From assembly GCA_944320595.1 (NCBI GenBank), contig CALUIB010000001.1, forward strand, positions 62,001 through 126,000: DNA of 64,000 bases. Direction: 5' to 3'. The notes under the pieces are model-generated. The model saw nothing but the letters and a program-made list of their open reading frames with translations, had not been told where the DNA came from and searched no databases. The DNA is from an uncultured Muribaculaceae bacterium. GTDB lineage: Bacteria; Bacteroidota; Bacteroidia; Bacteroidales; Muribaculaceae. Made by a program: the position numbers and the translations under genes. Position 1 is the stretch's first letter, and the number at the start of each line of letters is the position of its first letter. Shown in pieces: positions 35,632 through 45,065 of this stretch.

Positions 35632-36975
35632 ATGGGAAATCCTAAAGCTTTCATGACCATTCCGCGACAAGAGGCAGGGTATCGCCCTGTGCATGACCGC
35701 ATTGCCGATTATGGGGAAGTGGAACAAACGCTTAACCGCAGCGACCGCATATTGCAGGCTTCACGTTGCATGGATTGTGGTGTGCCTTTTTGTAATTGGG
35801 CTTGTCCGCTTGGCAACCGCCCGCCAGAGTTCCAGGATGCGCTGTATAAAGGCGAATGGGAAAAGGCATACGAGATATTGAGCCTCACAAACGACTTTCC
35901 CGAATTTACGGGGCGTATATGTCCGGCATTGTGCGAGAAGAGTTGTGTACTACAGTTGTGCATAAATTCGCCTGTTACTATTCGTGAAGACGAATGTGCC
36001 ATAATCGAGGTGGCATTTAGGGAAGGGTATGTGAAACCTAAGCATTATGAGCGAAATGGCAAGCGTGTAGCCGTGATAGGGTCGGGGCCTGCCGGGCTGG
36101 CAGCTGCCAATCGATTGAACCATAAAGGGTATGCCGTAACGGTGTATGAGCGGCTCGAATATGTGGGCGGATTGCTGCGTTTCGGGATACCTAATTTTAA
36201 GCTCAACAAATCGATTATCGACCGCCGTATAGAAGTGATGCAGGCCGAGGGGGTAGAATTTAAGACCGGCGTGGAAATTGACATCACGAGACTCCCCGAG
36301 GGTTATGACGCTTATTGCGTATGTACCGGCACACCGCAGGCACGTGACTTGAAAATTCCTGGCAGGGAATTAAAAGGAATACATTTTGCAATGGAAATGC
36401 TCGCGCAGCAGAATCGTGTACTTGCCGGGCAGGTCATTCCCGAGGCCGAGCGTGTGACAGCAAAAGGGAAGAATGTGCTGGTGATAGGAGGTGGCGACAC
36501 GGGCAGCGACTGCATAGGAACAGCCAATCGGCAGGGCGCACTGAGCGTGACGCAAATAGAGATAATGCCCAAGCCGCCTGTCGGCAGTAATCCGGCTACT
36601 CCATGGCCGCAATGGCCTGTGGTGCTGAAGACGAGCAGCAGCCACGAGGAAGGTTGCGAGCGGCGTTGGTGCTTGTCGTCAACCAAGTTTATCGGCCATG
36701 ATGGTTGCGTGAGCGGCGTCGAAGTGGAAGAAGTGGAGTGGCATCCTAATCCCGAAGGTGGGCGGCCTGTGATGAAACCTATGGGCAAGACCGAAGTGCT
36801 GAAAGCCGACTTAGTGTTGCTCGCAATGGGGTTCTTGAAACCCGAGTTGCCCGAGCTGCCCGAAAATGCCTTTGTTGCAGGAGATGCTGCCACCGGGGCA
36901 AGCCTTGTGGTGCGATGCATCGACGGTGGGCGCAAGGCTGCTGCGGCAGTCGATGCTTATTTAAGCAGAAAATAA
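35632..36975 (+). CDS. gltD: glutamate synthase small subunit
   Basis: 447 residues. The N-terminal 4Fe-4S binding region (CMDCGVPFCNWACPLGN, CPALCEKSCVL) is followed by FAD-binding GSGPAGLAAANRL and NADPH-binding GGGDTGSDCIG. The C-terminal FAD motif is FVAGDAATGASLVV. It feeds NADPH electrons to GltB. Normal length; terminator downstream. Confidence 0.96.
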   Translation: MGNPKAFMTIPRQEAGYRPVHDRIADYGEVEQTLNRSDRILQASRCMDCGVPFCNWACPLGNRPPEFQDALYKGEWEKAYEILSLTNDFPEFTGRICPALCEKSCVLQLCINSPVTIREDECAIIEVAFREGYVKPKHYERNGKRVAVIGSGPAGLAAANRLNHKGYAVTVYERLEYVGGLLRFGIPNFKLNKSIIDRRIEVMQAEGVEFKTGVEIDITRLPEGYDAYCVCTGTPQARDLKIPGRELKGIHFAMEMLAQQNRVLAGQVIPEAERVTAKGKNVLVIGGGDTGSDCIGTANRQGALSVTQIEIMPKPPVGSNPATPWPQWPVVLKTSSSHEEGCERRWCLSSTKFIGHDGCVSGVEVEEVEWHPNPEGGRPVMKPMGKTEVLKADLVLLAMGFLKPELPELPENAFVAGDAATGASLVVRCIDGGRKAAAAVDAYLSRK

Positions 36976-37037
36976 GGAGCAATGTGGTAAATATAAAACA
37001 ATAATACACGTTTAATTCGCTTGTTTCATTTTCAATA

Positions 37038-37086
37038 GCATCGGCAAGGATGGGTAAAATGCCATTCTTTGCCGATGCCTTTTTTG
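37038..37086 (+). terminator. intrinsic terminator of gltBD
   Basis: GCATCGGCAAGGATGG (from 37038) pairs with CCATTCTTTGCCGATGC (ending 37078) around a short loop, with one bulge. CTTTTTTG follows. Confidence 0.8.
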
Positions 37087-37088
37087 CA

Positions 37089-37120
37089 TTTGCATGATTT
37101 GTCGTGATTGGTTAATTTTG
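37089..37120 (+). promoter_or_regulatory. dapF promoter
   Basis: TTTG (37089-37092), 20 bases, TAATTTTG (37113-37120). The predicted transcript start is near 37127, so the leader is very short and ATG 37142 is preferred to the in-frame ATG at 37130. Confidence 0.7.
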
Positions 37121-37141
37121 CGCCGTTAAATGATTTGTACT

Positions 37142-37957
37142 ATGAAGATAGAATTTACCAAGATGCATGGTGCGGGCAATGATTATATATATGTCAACAC
37201 CTTGAAGTATCCCATTGATAATCCTGGGGAATTGTCGATAAGGTGGAGCAAATACCACACAGGAATAGGCAGCGACGGACTTGTGCTGATAGGCGGTTCG
37301 TCGGTGGCCGACTTCTCGATGCGTATTTTCAATGCCGACGGTTCTGAGGCTATGATGTGCGGCAATGCAAGCCGTTGCATAGGCAAGTATCTTTATGAAT
37401 ACGGGCTGACCGACAAGACGGCTGTGACGCTCGAAACGCTGTCGGGGATAAAGAAATTATATTTGAATGTTGCAGATGGCTCAGTGGCGAGTGTGACCGT
37501 TGACATGGGCGAACCAAAGTGCTTCGGCAAGGTTGAACTCGGCGAGGGATATGGCTACGAATCGGGCATATCGGTTTCGATGGGCAACCCGCACCTCGTG
37601 ATATTTGTTGAGGACATTTCTTGCGTGGAGCTTGAAAAGGTGGGACCCGGACTTGAACATCACCCGCTGTTCCCTGACCGTGTTAACGTGGAGTTTGCGC
37701 AGGTGCTGCCCGATGGAAAAATACGTATGCGTGTGTGGGAGCGTGGGTCAGGTATTACGCAGGCTTGCGGTACTGGTGCATGTGCCACATACGTGGCTGC
37801 CCGTTATGCCGGGTTGTGTGGCAAGGCTGCAAGTATAGTAATGGACGGAGGAACGCTGCGAATAAGCCAAGAAAAAGAATCGGGTAATATAATGATGGAA
37901 GGCCCGGCTGTGAAGGTGTTTGATGGCATCATCGACACCGAGGCCGTATTTGAATAA
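37142..37957 (+). CDS. dapF: diaminopimelate epimerase
   Basis: 271 residues. Converts LL- to meso-diaminopimelate for lysine and murein synthesis. Both catalytic cysteines are present: [13 protein letters not shown] and [13 protein letters not shown]. The N-terminus [15 protein letters not shown] is typical. Monocistronic between two terminators; the aminotransferase dapL, often beside it in this group, is not here. Confidence 0.96.
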   Translation: MKIEFTKMHGAGNDYIYVNTLKYPIDNPGELSIRWSKYHTGIGSDGLVLIGGSSVADFSMRIFNADGSEAMMCGNASRCIGKYLYEYGLTDKTAVTLETLSGIKKLYLNVADGSVASVTVDMGEPKCFGKVELGEGYGYESGISVSMGNPHLVIFVEDISCVELEKVGPGLEHHPLFPDRVNVEFAQVLPDGKIRMRVWERGSGITQACGTGACATYVAARYAGLCGKAASIVMDGGTLRISQEKESGNIMMEGPAVKVFDGIIDTEAVFE

Positions 37958-37998
37958 TGGCTGATTCATAGGTTTGTAGCGATAATACGAGGAATAGC

Positions 37999-38047
37999 AA
38001 GTCCATGCAACAGTGGCGATGTGCCATGGTTGCATGGACTTGTTTTA
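37999..38047 (+). terminator. intrinsic terminator of dapF
   Basis: AAGTCCATGCAAC (37999-38011) and GTTGCATGGACTT (38029-38041) form a perfect 13-bp stem; GTTTTATGG follows. The T tract is short, so termination may be partial. Confidence 0.65.
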
Positions 38048-38067
38048 TGGTTGCCGTGGCAGCAACT

Positions 38068-38081
38068 ATGTTATGTAACAT
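38068..38081 (+). promoter_or_regulatory. small dyad upstream of the EF-G2 gene
   Basis: ATGTTA-TG-TAACAT is a 6-bp inverted repeat about 90 bases before the EF-G-like gene and about 40 bases before a TATAATTTG sequence that may be its -7 element. Candidate operator for a regulator; not identified. Confidence 0.35.
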
Positions 38082-38173
38082 AAAAAAATAATGGGAAAAT
38101 AGGAAATAATTTTATAATTTGCGTCCGCTTTTCAGATAACATAAACTGTAGATTCAATTTAAAAACTGATAAC

Positions 38174-40333
38174 ATGAAAGTTTACGAAACGAATGAAATC
38201 AAGAACATTGCCCTTGTAGGAAGCAAGGGCTCGGGAAAAACCACACTCGCCGAAGCAATGCTTTACGAGTGTGGAGTTATAAAACGCCGCGGAACTGTCG
38301 AGGCAGGAAACACGGTTTGTGATTATTTTCCCGTAGAGAAGGAGTATGGCTACTCGGTCTTTTCTACGATTTTTTATGCCGAGTTCCTAAACAAGAAACT
38401 CAATGTGATTGATTGCCCGGGCAGCGACGACTTTGTGGGCAATGCCATAACGGCCATGAATGTAACCGACACAGCCGTGATTGTCATAGACGGGCAGTAT
38501 GGCGTGGAAGTGGGTACGCAAAACATTTTCCGCGTGACCGAGCAGGAGAAGAAACCTGTGATTTTTGCCATCAACCAGCTTGACGGTGAAAAGTGCGACT
38601 ACGACAATGTGATGCACCAATTGAAAGAGGTGTTTGGCTCGCGCGTTGTTCCCATCCAGTTCCCCATAGAATGTGGGCCTAAGTTCAATTCTATGATTGA
38701 CGTGCTGCTCATGAAGAAGTATTCGTGGGGGCCGGACGGCGGTGTGCCTACTATAACCGACGTGCCTGCCGAATACATGGAACGCGCCAAGGAGATGCAG
38801 AAAGTGCTTGTGGAGGCTGCCGCCGAGAACGACGAGACGCTTATGGACAAATATTTCGAGAGCGGCACACTCACCGAAGACGAGATGCGTGAAGGTATTC
38901 GCAAGGGGCTTGTTGACCGCAGTATCTACCCTGTGTTCTGCGTGAGCGCGTTGAAGGACATGGGTGTGCGCCGTATGATGGAGTTCCTGGGCAACGTGGT
39001 TCCGTTTGTGGAGGATATGCCTGCACCGGTCGATACCGAGATGAATGAGGTGAACCCCGATTCTAACGGTCCTGTAAGCCTATTTGTGTTCAAGACATCG
39101 GTAGAACCGCACATCGGCGAAGTGTCTTATTTCAAAGTAATGTCGGGTACGCTTAAAGTGGGTGCCGACCTTGTGAATATGGACAAGGGCAGCAAGGAAC
39201 GTCTTGCACAGGTGTTCTGCACTTGTGGGCAAATAAGAACCCCGGTTGAAGAACTTAAAGCCGGCGACATTGGCGCAACGGTTAAGATGAAGGATGTAAA
39301 GACCGGTAACACCCTTAACGAAAAGGGCTTTGAGAGCCGTTACGACTTCATACGTCATCCCGAACCTAAATACTCACGAGCAATAAAGCCCGAAAACGAG
39401 GCCGATGCCGAGAAACTGAGCGAAATATTGAACCGTATGCACGAGGAGGATCCCACATGGGTAGTGGAACAGTCGAAGGAGCTGAAGCAGACCATAGTTT
39501 CTGGCCAGGGCGAATTCCACTTGCGAACCTTGAAGTGGCGCATCGAGAACAATGAAAAGCTAAATGTGGTGTTCTCGGAACCGCGTATTCCTTACCGTGA
39601 GACTATAACCAAGGCTGCACGTGCCGATTACCGCCATAAGAAACAGTCGGGCGGTGCCGGGCAATTTGGTGAAGTGCACTTGATTATCGAGCCATACGTG
39701 GAAGATATGCCCAAGCCCGACGTTTACCGTTTCAATAATCAGGAATACAAGATGAACGTGAAGGACACGCAGGAAATTCCTCTTGAATGGGGCGGTAAGC
39801 TTGTGATATGCAACTGCATTGTGGGCGGTGCAATTGATGCACGTTTCATCCCGGCAATAGTCAAGGGTATAATGGACCGTATGGAGCAAGGCCCGTTGAC
39901 CGGCTCGTATGCACGTGACGTGCGTGTGTGCATATATGATGGAAAAATGCACCCGGTTGACTCCAATGAAATATCGTTCCGCCTTGCAGCTCGCCATGCT
40001 TTCAGCGATGCCTTTAAGAGTGCCAACCCGAAGATATTGGAACCCGTGTATGACGTGGAAGTGCTTGTGCCGGGCGACAAGATGGGTGATGTGATGAGCG
40101 ACCTGCAGTCACGCCGTGCCATAATAATGGGTATGAGCAGCGAGAAAGGGTTTGAGAAAATATCGGCAAAAGTGCCGTTGAAAGAGATGTCAACCTATTC
40201 TACCGCATTAAGCTCTATCACAGGAGGGCGTTCTTCGTTCACGATGAGGTTTGCGTCATACGAACTTGTTCCTGGCGACGTTCAAGACAAGTTGCTCAAG
40301 GCATACGAGGCTACCAAGTCGGAAGAGGATTAA
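38174..40333 (+). CDS. fusA2: EF-G-like translation factor (EF-G2) with degenerate GTPase site
   Basis: 719 residues with the full EF-G domain order. The P-loop is intact (VGSKGSGKTTLAEA) but switch I has EKEYGYSVFST where EF-G has the RGIT motif. The G3 motif is DCPGSDDF instead of DTPGHVDF, so the catalytic histidine is serine, and G4 is NQLD. It resembles the Bacteroides EF-G paralogue reported to promote translocation without GTP hydrolysis during carbon limitation. Domains III-V look normal (AARHAFSDAFKSANPKILEPVYDVEVLVP). Separate from the housekeeping EF-G. Confidence 0.88.
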   Translation: MKVYETNEIKNIALVGSKGSGKTTLAEAMLYECGVIKRRGTVEAGNTVCDYFPVEKEYGYSVFSTIFYAEFLNKKLNVIDCPGSDDFVGNAITAMNVTDTAVIVIDGQYGVEVGTQNIFRVTEQEKKPVIFAINQLDGEKCDYDNVMHQLKEVFGSRVVPIQFPIECGPKFNSMIDVLLMKKYSWGPDGGVPTITDVPAEYMERAKEMQKVLVEAAAENDETLMDKYFESGTLTEDEMREGIRKGLVDRSIYPVFCVSALKDMGVRRMMEFLGNVVPFVEDMPAPVDTEMNEVNPDSNGPVSLFVFKTSVEPHIGEVSYFKVMSGTLKVGADLVNMDKGSKERLAQVFCTCGQIRTPVEELKAGDIGATVKMKDVKTGNTLNEKGFESRYDFIRHPEPKYSRAIKPENEADAEKLSEILNRMHEEDPTWVVEQSKELKQTIVSGQGEFHLRTLKWRIENNEKLNVVFSEPRIPYRETITKAARADYRHKKQSGGAGQFGEVHLIIEPYVEDMPKPDVYRFNNQEYKMNVKDTQEIPLEWGGKLVICNCIVGGAIDARFIPAIVKGIMDRMEQGPLTGSYARDVRVCIYDGKMHPVDSNEISFRLAARHAFSDAFKSANPKILEPVYDVEVLVPGDKMGDVMSDLQSRRAIIMGMSSEKGFEKISAKVPLKEMSTYSTALSSITGGRSSFTMRFASYELVPGDVQDKLLKAYEATKSEED

Positions 40334-40366
40334 AAAGAGAAGATGCTTTCTGAAATGCTATAAAAG

Positions 40367-40410
40367 AGAGGGCGCAGCCTTGTGTGGGTTGCGCCCTCTT
40401 GCTATTATAT
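40367..40410. terminator. hairpin between convergent genes
   Basis: AGAGGGCGCAGCC (40367-40379) pairs with GGTTGCGCCCTCT (40387-40399) with one G-T pair. The T tract is weak on both sides. It sits between the EF-G2 gene and the convergent lyase gene. Confidence 0.6.
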
Positions 40411-40428
40411 TGTGCTGTGTTTGGTGAA

Positions 40429-41589
40429 TTAACGTGTTATGGCGGTGGCAAAGCGTTCGAGCGCTGTCGAGAGCGTTTGCCGTGGGCAAGCCAAGTTCCA
40501 GCGCATATATCCTTCGCCCTCGCGGCCATACATTGACCCGGCGTTGAGCCACAGTTTCGCTTTTTTTAATAGCAATTCTTCGATTTTGGTCGAAGAAAGG
40601 TGTAATGCCGAGCAATCCATCCACGCCAAGTATGTACCCTCAAGTTCCATGATGGGAAATTGTGGCAGGTTCTTGGCACAAAAGTCCTTCATGAAATCAT
40701 AGTTGCCGCGCAGGTATTGCAGCAATTCTGTGAGCCATTCTTCCCCATGGTTGTAAGCCGCAATTGTGGCAATGATGCCGAACGGGTTTACGTCGCACAC
40801 TTCGTTGATATTTATTGCGCGGTCGATGCGGCGGCGCAATTCGCCGTCGGGTACAACGATGTTGGCAATTTGCAGCCCGGCAATGTTGAAAGCCTTGCTC
40901 GGAGAAACGCACACCACAGCCTTGGCGGCAAATTCGTCGCCGAGCGAGGCGTATGGCGTGTAATCGTGCCCGGGGTAGGTAAATTCGCAATGAATTTCGT
41001 CGCTTATCACTGTTACACCGTGTCGTAGGCAGATGTTACCCATGCGCAGCAGTTCGTCGCGTGTCCACACGCGCCCAGCAGGGTTGTGAGGGTTGCATAG
41101 CAGGAACACTCTTACCCCTTCGTTGATTATGGTCTGTTCCATGCCGTCGAAGTCGATGCAATAGGTGTTACCCGTTCTTTTCAAAGAATTGCTCACCACC
41201 ACGCATCCGCTATTGCGTATCGAAGAAAAGAAACAGTTATACACCGGCCCCTGCACCATAACCTTGTCGCCAGGCATTGTAGTCGCTTTTAGTATGGCCG
41301 AGATGGCAGGTACTACACCCGAAGTATATATAATCCATCCACGAGGGAAGGTCCAGCCGTGTCGGCGGCTGAACCAGCCAGTGACTGCGTCGTAATATTC
41401 GTTGGGAACACGCGTGTAGCCGAATATGCCATGTGCCACTCGTTTCCCAAGAACTTCGGTGATGGCTGGTGCTGTGCGGAAATCCATATCGGCCACCCAT
41501 AGTGGCAACACGTCGGCATCATCGGCACTGTCCCATTTGTAGGAATTGGTTCCGCGTCGTGCGATTATTTCATCAAAATTGTACTTCAT
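40429..41589 (-). CDS. PatB/MalY-type pyridoxal-phosphate lyase/aminotransferase
   Basis: 386 residues, fold type I PLP enzyme. Family marks are LPLWVADMDFRTAPAI near the N-terminus, IIYTSGVVPAISAI, LCNPHNPAGRVW, VISDEIHCEF and the PLP lysine in SPSKAFNIAGLQIAN. Homologues are C-S lyases (cystathionine beta-lyase) and sometimes regulators. The start ATG at 41589 overlaps the stop of the DUF3737 gene by 4 bases, so the two are translationally linked. Confidence 0.88.
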   Translation of the reverse strand: MKYNFDEIIARRGTNSYKWDSADDADVLPLWVADMDFRTAPAITEVLGKRVAHGIFGYTRVPNEYYDAVTGWFSRRHGWTFPRGWIIYTSGVVPAISAILKATTMPGDKVMVQGPVYNCFFSSIRNSGCVVVSNSLKRTGNTYCIDFDGMEQTIINEGVRVFLLCNPHNPAGRVWTRDELLRMGNICLRHGVTVISDEIHCEFTYPGHDYTPYASLGDEFAAKAVVCVSPSKAFNIAGLQIANIVVPDGELRRRIDRAININEVCDVNPFGIIATIAAYNHGEEWLTELLQYLRGNYDFMKDFCAKNLPQFPIMELEGTYLAWMDCSALHLSSTKIEELLLKKAKLWLNAGSMYGREGEGYMRWNLACPRQTLSTALERFATAITR

Positions 41590-42437
41590 TGCTTGTCGCG
41601 GGTTATTAATTTGCAATCGGCAGGAGTCTTGATGTTTTGGTCGAGGATTATTTCACCGTAGCTTTCGGCTGTGATGCAACCTGTGCGAGGGTTCTTCACG
41701 CTTCGCACAGGGCTTTCAATGGTGGCGTTCACGCTGCTGTATTCAAAAGCAAGGTCGCAGTCGTCGGCCATGATGCAATTTTCCATTACAAGGTCGTGTG
41801 CATAGCACAGTGGTTGAGTGCCCGATATTTTGCAATTTACGAGCCTAAGGTTGTGGGAGTGCCACCCCAGGTATTCGCCAGTGATTTCAGAGTCGTAAAC
41901 GGTTACATTTTCAGTTCCCCAGAAAGCGTCTTTCGAGTCGATTACGGCATTGCGTATTATCGCGTTTCGGCAATATTGGAATGAGTAGTTGCCCTGTTGG
42001 CGGTAGTTCTCTATTGTGATGTTTTCGCTGTGCATGAACAGGTAGTCGGCATTGCTCACTTCCACGTTGCGCAGTTCCACATTGCGGCAATGCCACAGCG
42101 TTTCTTGTGCATCGGGTATTTTCACGTTAGTAAGTTTTATTCCGTCCATTTCGCGGAACATCTTGGGCGCTTCTACAATTGTGTCGCTCATTTCAAGATT
42201 GCGCGAGTACCACAATGCGGCTCTTGCCCCTTGCGTAAACACACAATTATGTACTTTGAATCCATCTACGTGCCAAAACGGGTATTTTCCTTCAAAGCGA
42301 CAATTCACGGCCTCGATGTTGCTACATTCTTTCAGTGCCGATTCTCCGGCATGGATTGTAACGCCGTCGATGCGCAAGTTATGGGATGCAAACAGTGGGC
42401 GTTCGCCTCCAAATTCAGTATTTTTGATTTCTTCCAT
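41586..42437 (-). CDS. DUF3737 protein, right-handed beta-helix
   Basis: 283 residues, no signal peptide, composed of short repeats such as HVDGFKVHNCVF, HCRNVELRNVEV, HSENITIENYR and HSHNLRLVNCKI, typical of a pectate-lyase-like beta helix. The N-terminus NTEFGGERPLFASHNLRIDGV is the DUF3737 hallmark. Function unknown. The frame is open upstream to 42626 but that part has no homology-like features, and a -7 element at 42479-42486 lies inside it. Overlaps the PatB-like gene by 4 bases. Confidence 0.82.
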   Translation of the reverse strand: MEEIKNTEFGGERPLFASHNLRIDGVTIHAGESALKECSNIEAVNCRFEGKYPFWHVDGFKVHNCVFTQGARAALWYSRNLEMSDTIVEAPKMFREMDGIKLTNVKIPDAQETLWHCRNVELRNVEVSNADYLFMHSENITIENYRQQGNYSFQYCRNAIIRNAVIDSKDAFWGTENVTVYDSEITGEYLGWHSHNLRLVNCKISGTQPLCYAHDLVMENCIMADDCDLAFEYSSVNATIESPVRSVKNPRTGCITAESYGEIILDQNIKTPADCKLITRDKQ

Positions 42438-42743
42438 ATATTTATTTGGGTTGTTTTTGTTCCTTATTATTGATAATGCAAAATTAGTGCCTATTTGTGA
42501 TATGCGTTGTAGATAAATTACGGTATGATTAACCTCGATTACGGAGTGATGTTTTTGTATGGCTGCCTCGGTGTGTGACGTGTGTTCCAATTTAATGCCT
42601 TGACTGTGGGTAAGAATACTATTCATTGGGTATGTTGTGTGTAGTGCGGCAAATTATAGCCTTGTTAACATTTTATTGCGGAAATTTTTCCGCATTTGTG
42701 CCTGTTTTATATATATTTGCTGAAACAAAAATTGTAACAGGCT
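42438..42743. other. intergenic region between divergent genes
   Basis: 306 bases. On the minus strand TAATTTTG (42479-42486) is a likely -7 element for the DUF3737 gene. On the plus strand TATATTTG (42712-42719) is a likely -7 element for the phosphodiesterase gene. Neither has a good -33 element. The middle (42500-42690) shows no gene, repeat or strong hairpin that I can support. Confidence 0.5.
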
Positions 42744-43607
42744 ATGAATAAGAAGTTAAATATGCTGCTTGGAGTTGGTGCCATTGCTGCAGGGTACGTG
42801 GCTTATAATGTGATACCTAACTTGTTTTACCGCCGGGGTTACACTCGCCATGAGATGGACGAGCTTACGATAATAGCCCACCGTGGCGGAGCCGGGCTTG
42901 GGGCGGAAAACACATTGTCGTGCATAGAGCGTGGAATTGCGGCTGGTGCCGATGTGATAGAAGTTGACGTACACCTGACACTTGACGGAGAGGTTGTTGT
43001 TTGCCACGATAAAAATATCGACCGCACTACAAACGGCATGGGTAACATTGCCAGTCTTGCATTGCATGAATTGCAGGAATTTTATATTGTTGACCAAGCT
43101 GGTAACCCCACACCAGAACACATTCCCACGCTTGCCGAGGTCATAGATACAGTGGCAGGGCGCAGCAAACTGCTTATCGAAATAAAGCATGAAAGTGGGC
43201 GTTATGATGTGGAACGCAGGGTGGTGGAGATTGTCAATCGGTATAATGCACAGGAATGGGTATCGGTTCAATCGTTCAGCGACGAATCCCTTGCCGAGGT
43301 GCATAGGCTTAATCCTGAATTGCGGCTTGAAAAATTGTTGATATTTAGGGTGAAAGGTATTCCTGCGGTTTTCGATGGCGGTTTTACGGCATTTGATTAT
43401 GATAAGTATGAATATGTGTCGTCGTTCAATTTTTATTATAGGTCGGTGACGCGCAGCATGATAGAGAGGTTGCACAAGCATGGCAAGGAGGTGAAAATAT
43501 GGACACTTGCTGGTCCGGAAGACACGCCGCACCTGCCTGTCGATGGCATTATAACTGACCGCCCCGACTTGTGGAGAAATCAATTGACGATTGACACTTT
43601 GGTGTAG
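42744..43607 (+). CDS. glycerophosphodiester phosphodiesterase
   Basis: 287 residues. An N-terminal membrane anchor (about 5-27) is followed by a GDPD TIM barrel with IIAHRGGAGLGAENTL, EVDVHLTLDGEVVVCHD and LIEIKHE. It should release glycerol-3-phosphate from phospholipid head groups, on the outer face of the inner membrane if the anchor is real. Monocistronic. Confidence 0.9.
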   Translation: MNKKLNMLLGVGAIAAGYVAYNVIPNLFYRRGYTRHEMDELTIIAHRGGAGLGAENTLSCIERGIAAGADVIEVDVHLTLDGEVVVCHDKNIDRTTNGMGNIASLALHELQEFYIVDQAGNPTPEHIPTLAEVIDTVAGRSKLLIEIKHESGRYDVERRVVEIVNRYNAQEWVSVQSFSDESLAEVHRLNPELRLEKLLIFRVKGIPAVFDGGFTAFDYDKYEYVSSFNFYYRSVTRSMIERLHKHGKEVKIWTLAGPEDTPHLPVDGIITDRPDLWRNQLTIDTLV

Positions 43608-43637
43608 CGGCATTGTCACAATGCTATATGTTAATTG

Positions 43638-45041
43638 TCAATTTTTAATTGATTTGCAATATAGCTGATAGTAACGAGTGACGTTGCGCACGTAGTCCAC
43701 CGTTTGGCGGCCACGGAAGTAGCCGAAACGACACACGGGATCGTTGTAAAATTCAGGATTAGCTTTCCATAGCACGGCCTCTTCCACATTGTCGAACCAC
43801 ATGGCTGGGTTTTTCCCATATTTCCGAGCAAGAGCAATGGCATCATAGATGTGGCCTATGCCGGAATTATATGCGGCGATTATGAAATTAAGCCGTTCCT
43901 TAGGGTCGGGAACGAGGCGTGTGAGCGAGCGGTCGAGGTCGCTTATGCTGCGCACGGCGGCACCGACGTTCTTGTCGGGGTCGGTGGCTTCTTCGAGTGT
44001 GATGCCGTATGCACGGGCTGTGCGTGGCATGAGTTGCATAAGGCCCCTTGCTCCGGCCCACGACACTACATCATTGCGGAACTTAGATTCCACCCAGGCT
44101 TGGGCTGCAAGCATTCGCCAATCCCACCCGATGGTGGCTGCATGGTGGCGGAAAATGTTGTCGTATGGGGAGATAAAGCCACGTCGCAGGTTGTCGCTTA
44201 CCGAGACAATTTCGGGGTCATCATCGCTGATGCCACGTTTGCTCAATTCAAAGTAGCGTTTCAGTATCAGTTTGTAGGCTGGTTTTGCCTGCTCTCCGCG
44301 GGACCAGGCGTTGATGGTGTCGGCAAGCCACTGATTGCCCTTTTTAACGGCCCATGCCGACCGTTGGGGGAAACTTACTTCGAGCGAAATATCGATGTTA
44401 TTATAATATGTGCGGTTAAGCCGGGCAATGTCGCTATCTACTATGGTAAGTGGTAGCTCCCCGTTAGCAACCATTTCCACCAAGTCATCGGCAATGAGGG
44501 TGTCCTCTTCGACGGTGTGGATGCGTATGCCGCCGCCCAGTTCGTCATCCAAGTTGCGCAACCGGGCTTCATATTTTGAATTCCTTTCCACATACACGTC
44601 TCGCCCAATGAGTTGTGTGACATCTGTCACCATGGTGTCGCTGCGAGGTTGCACTAATATTTGATGGGTGATGTTTTCGATGCCGCAACTAAGCACACGG
44701 TTGCGGTACTCGGCGGTGACCGGTATCTCGTAAGCAATTACGTCGATTGTACCCGAGTCGAGCATTGCGATTGCCGCCTCCATGTTATGGGCAATGACGA
44801 AGCGAGTGGCAAGTTTCTTATCGCGTGCGAAATTGCATATACGCTCGTATTCATATCCCATGGTATCTTCCTTGTAGTAGAAATATGAAGTGGGGCTGTA
44901 CAGAGTTCCCACTATGAGCGTGTCGGGTAATTGTGCAGCCACAAGATGGCTATGCCGTCTATGTCCACAAGATACCACGGTGACGGCCATCACTATGATT
45001 GCCGCCACCGTTGGCAGTATGGCTTTGATTGATTTTTTCAT
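43638..45041 (-). CDS. mltF: membrane-bound lytic transglycosylase F (MltF-like)
   Basis: 467 residues. A lipoprotein signal (VTVVSCGHR) is followed by a periplasmic solute-binding-3 type domain (about 40-270) and a C-terminal SLT domain with catalytic Glu in QAWVESKFRND and the motif ARGLMQLMPRTARAYG, then YNSGIGHI. It cleaves murein glycan strands to 1,6-anhydro products. Last gene of the cdsA-purM-mltF unit (24-base gap). Confidence 0.92.
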   Translation of the reverse strand: MKKSIKAILPTVAAIIVMAVTVVSCGHRRHSHLVAAQLPDTLIVGTLYSPTSYFYYKEDTMGYEYERICNFARDKKLATRFVIAHNMEAAIAMLDSGTIDVIAYEIPVTAEYRNRVLSCGIENITHQILVQPRSDTMVTDVTQLIGRDVYVERNSKYEARLRNLDDELGGGIRIHTVEEDTLIADDLVEMVANGELPLTIVDSDIARLNRTYYNNIDISLEVSFPQRSAWAVKKGNQWLADTINAWSRGEQAKPAYKLILKRYFELSKRGISDDDPEIVSVSDNLRRGFISPYDNIFRHHAATIGWDWRMLAAQAWVESKFRNDVVSWAGARGLMQLMPRTARAYGITLEEATDPDKNVGAAVRSISDLDRSLTRLVPDPKERLNFIIAAYNSGIGHIYDAIALARKYGKNPAMWFDNVEEAVLWKANPEFYNDPVCRFGYFRGRQTVDYVRNVTRYYQLYCKSIKN

Positions 45042-45065
45042 GAGTGTGGGGAGGGGGAGTATTCT

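Noticed and set aside
42438-42626. N-terminal extension of the DUF3737 gene
   Set aside because: The -7 element at 42479-42486 lies inside it, and the DUF3737 hallmark begins at the ATG at 42437.
42756-43619. Minus-strand open frame of 287 codons
   Set aside because: Antisense shadow of the phosphodiesterase gene, which has clear catalytic motifs.
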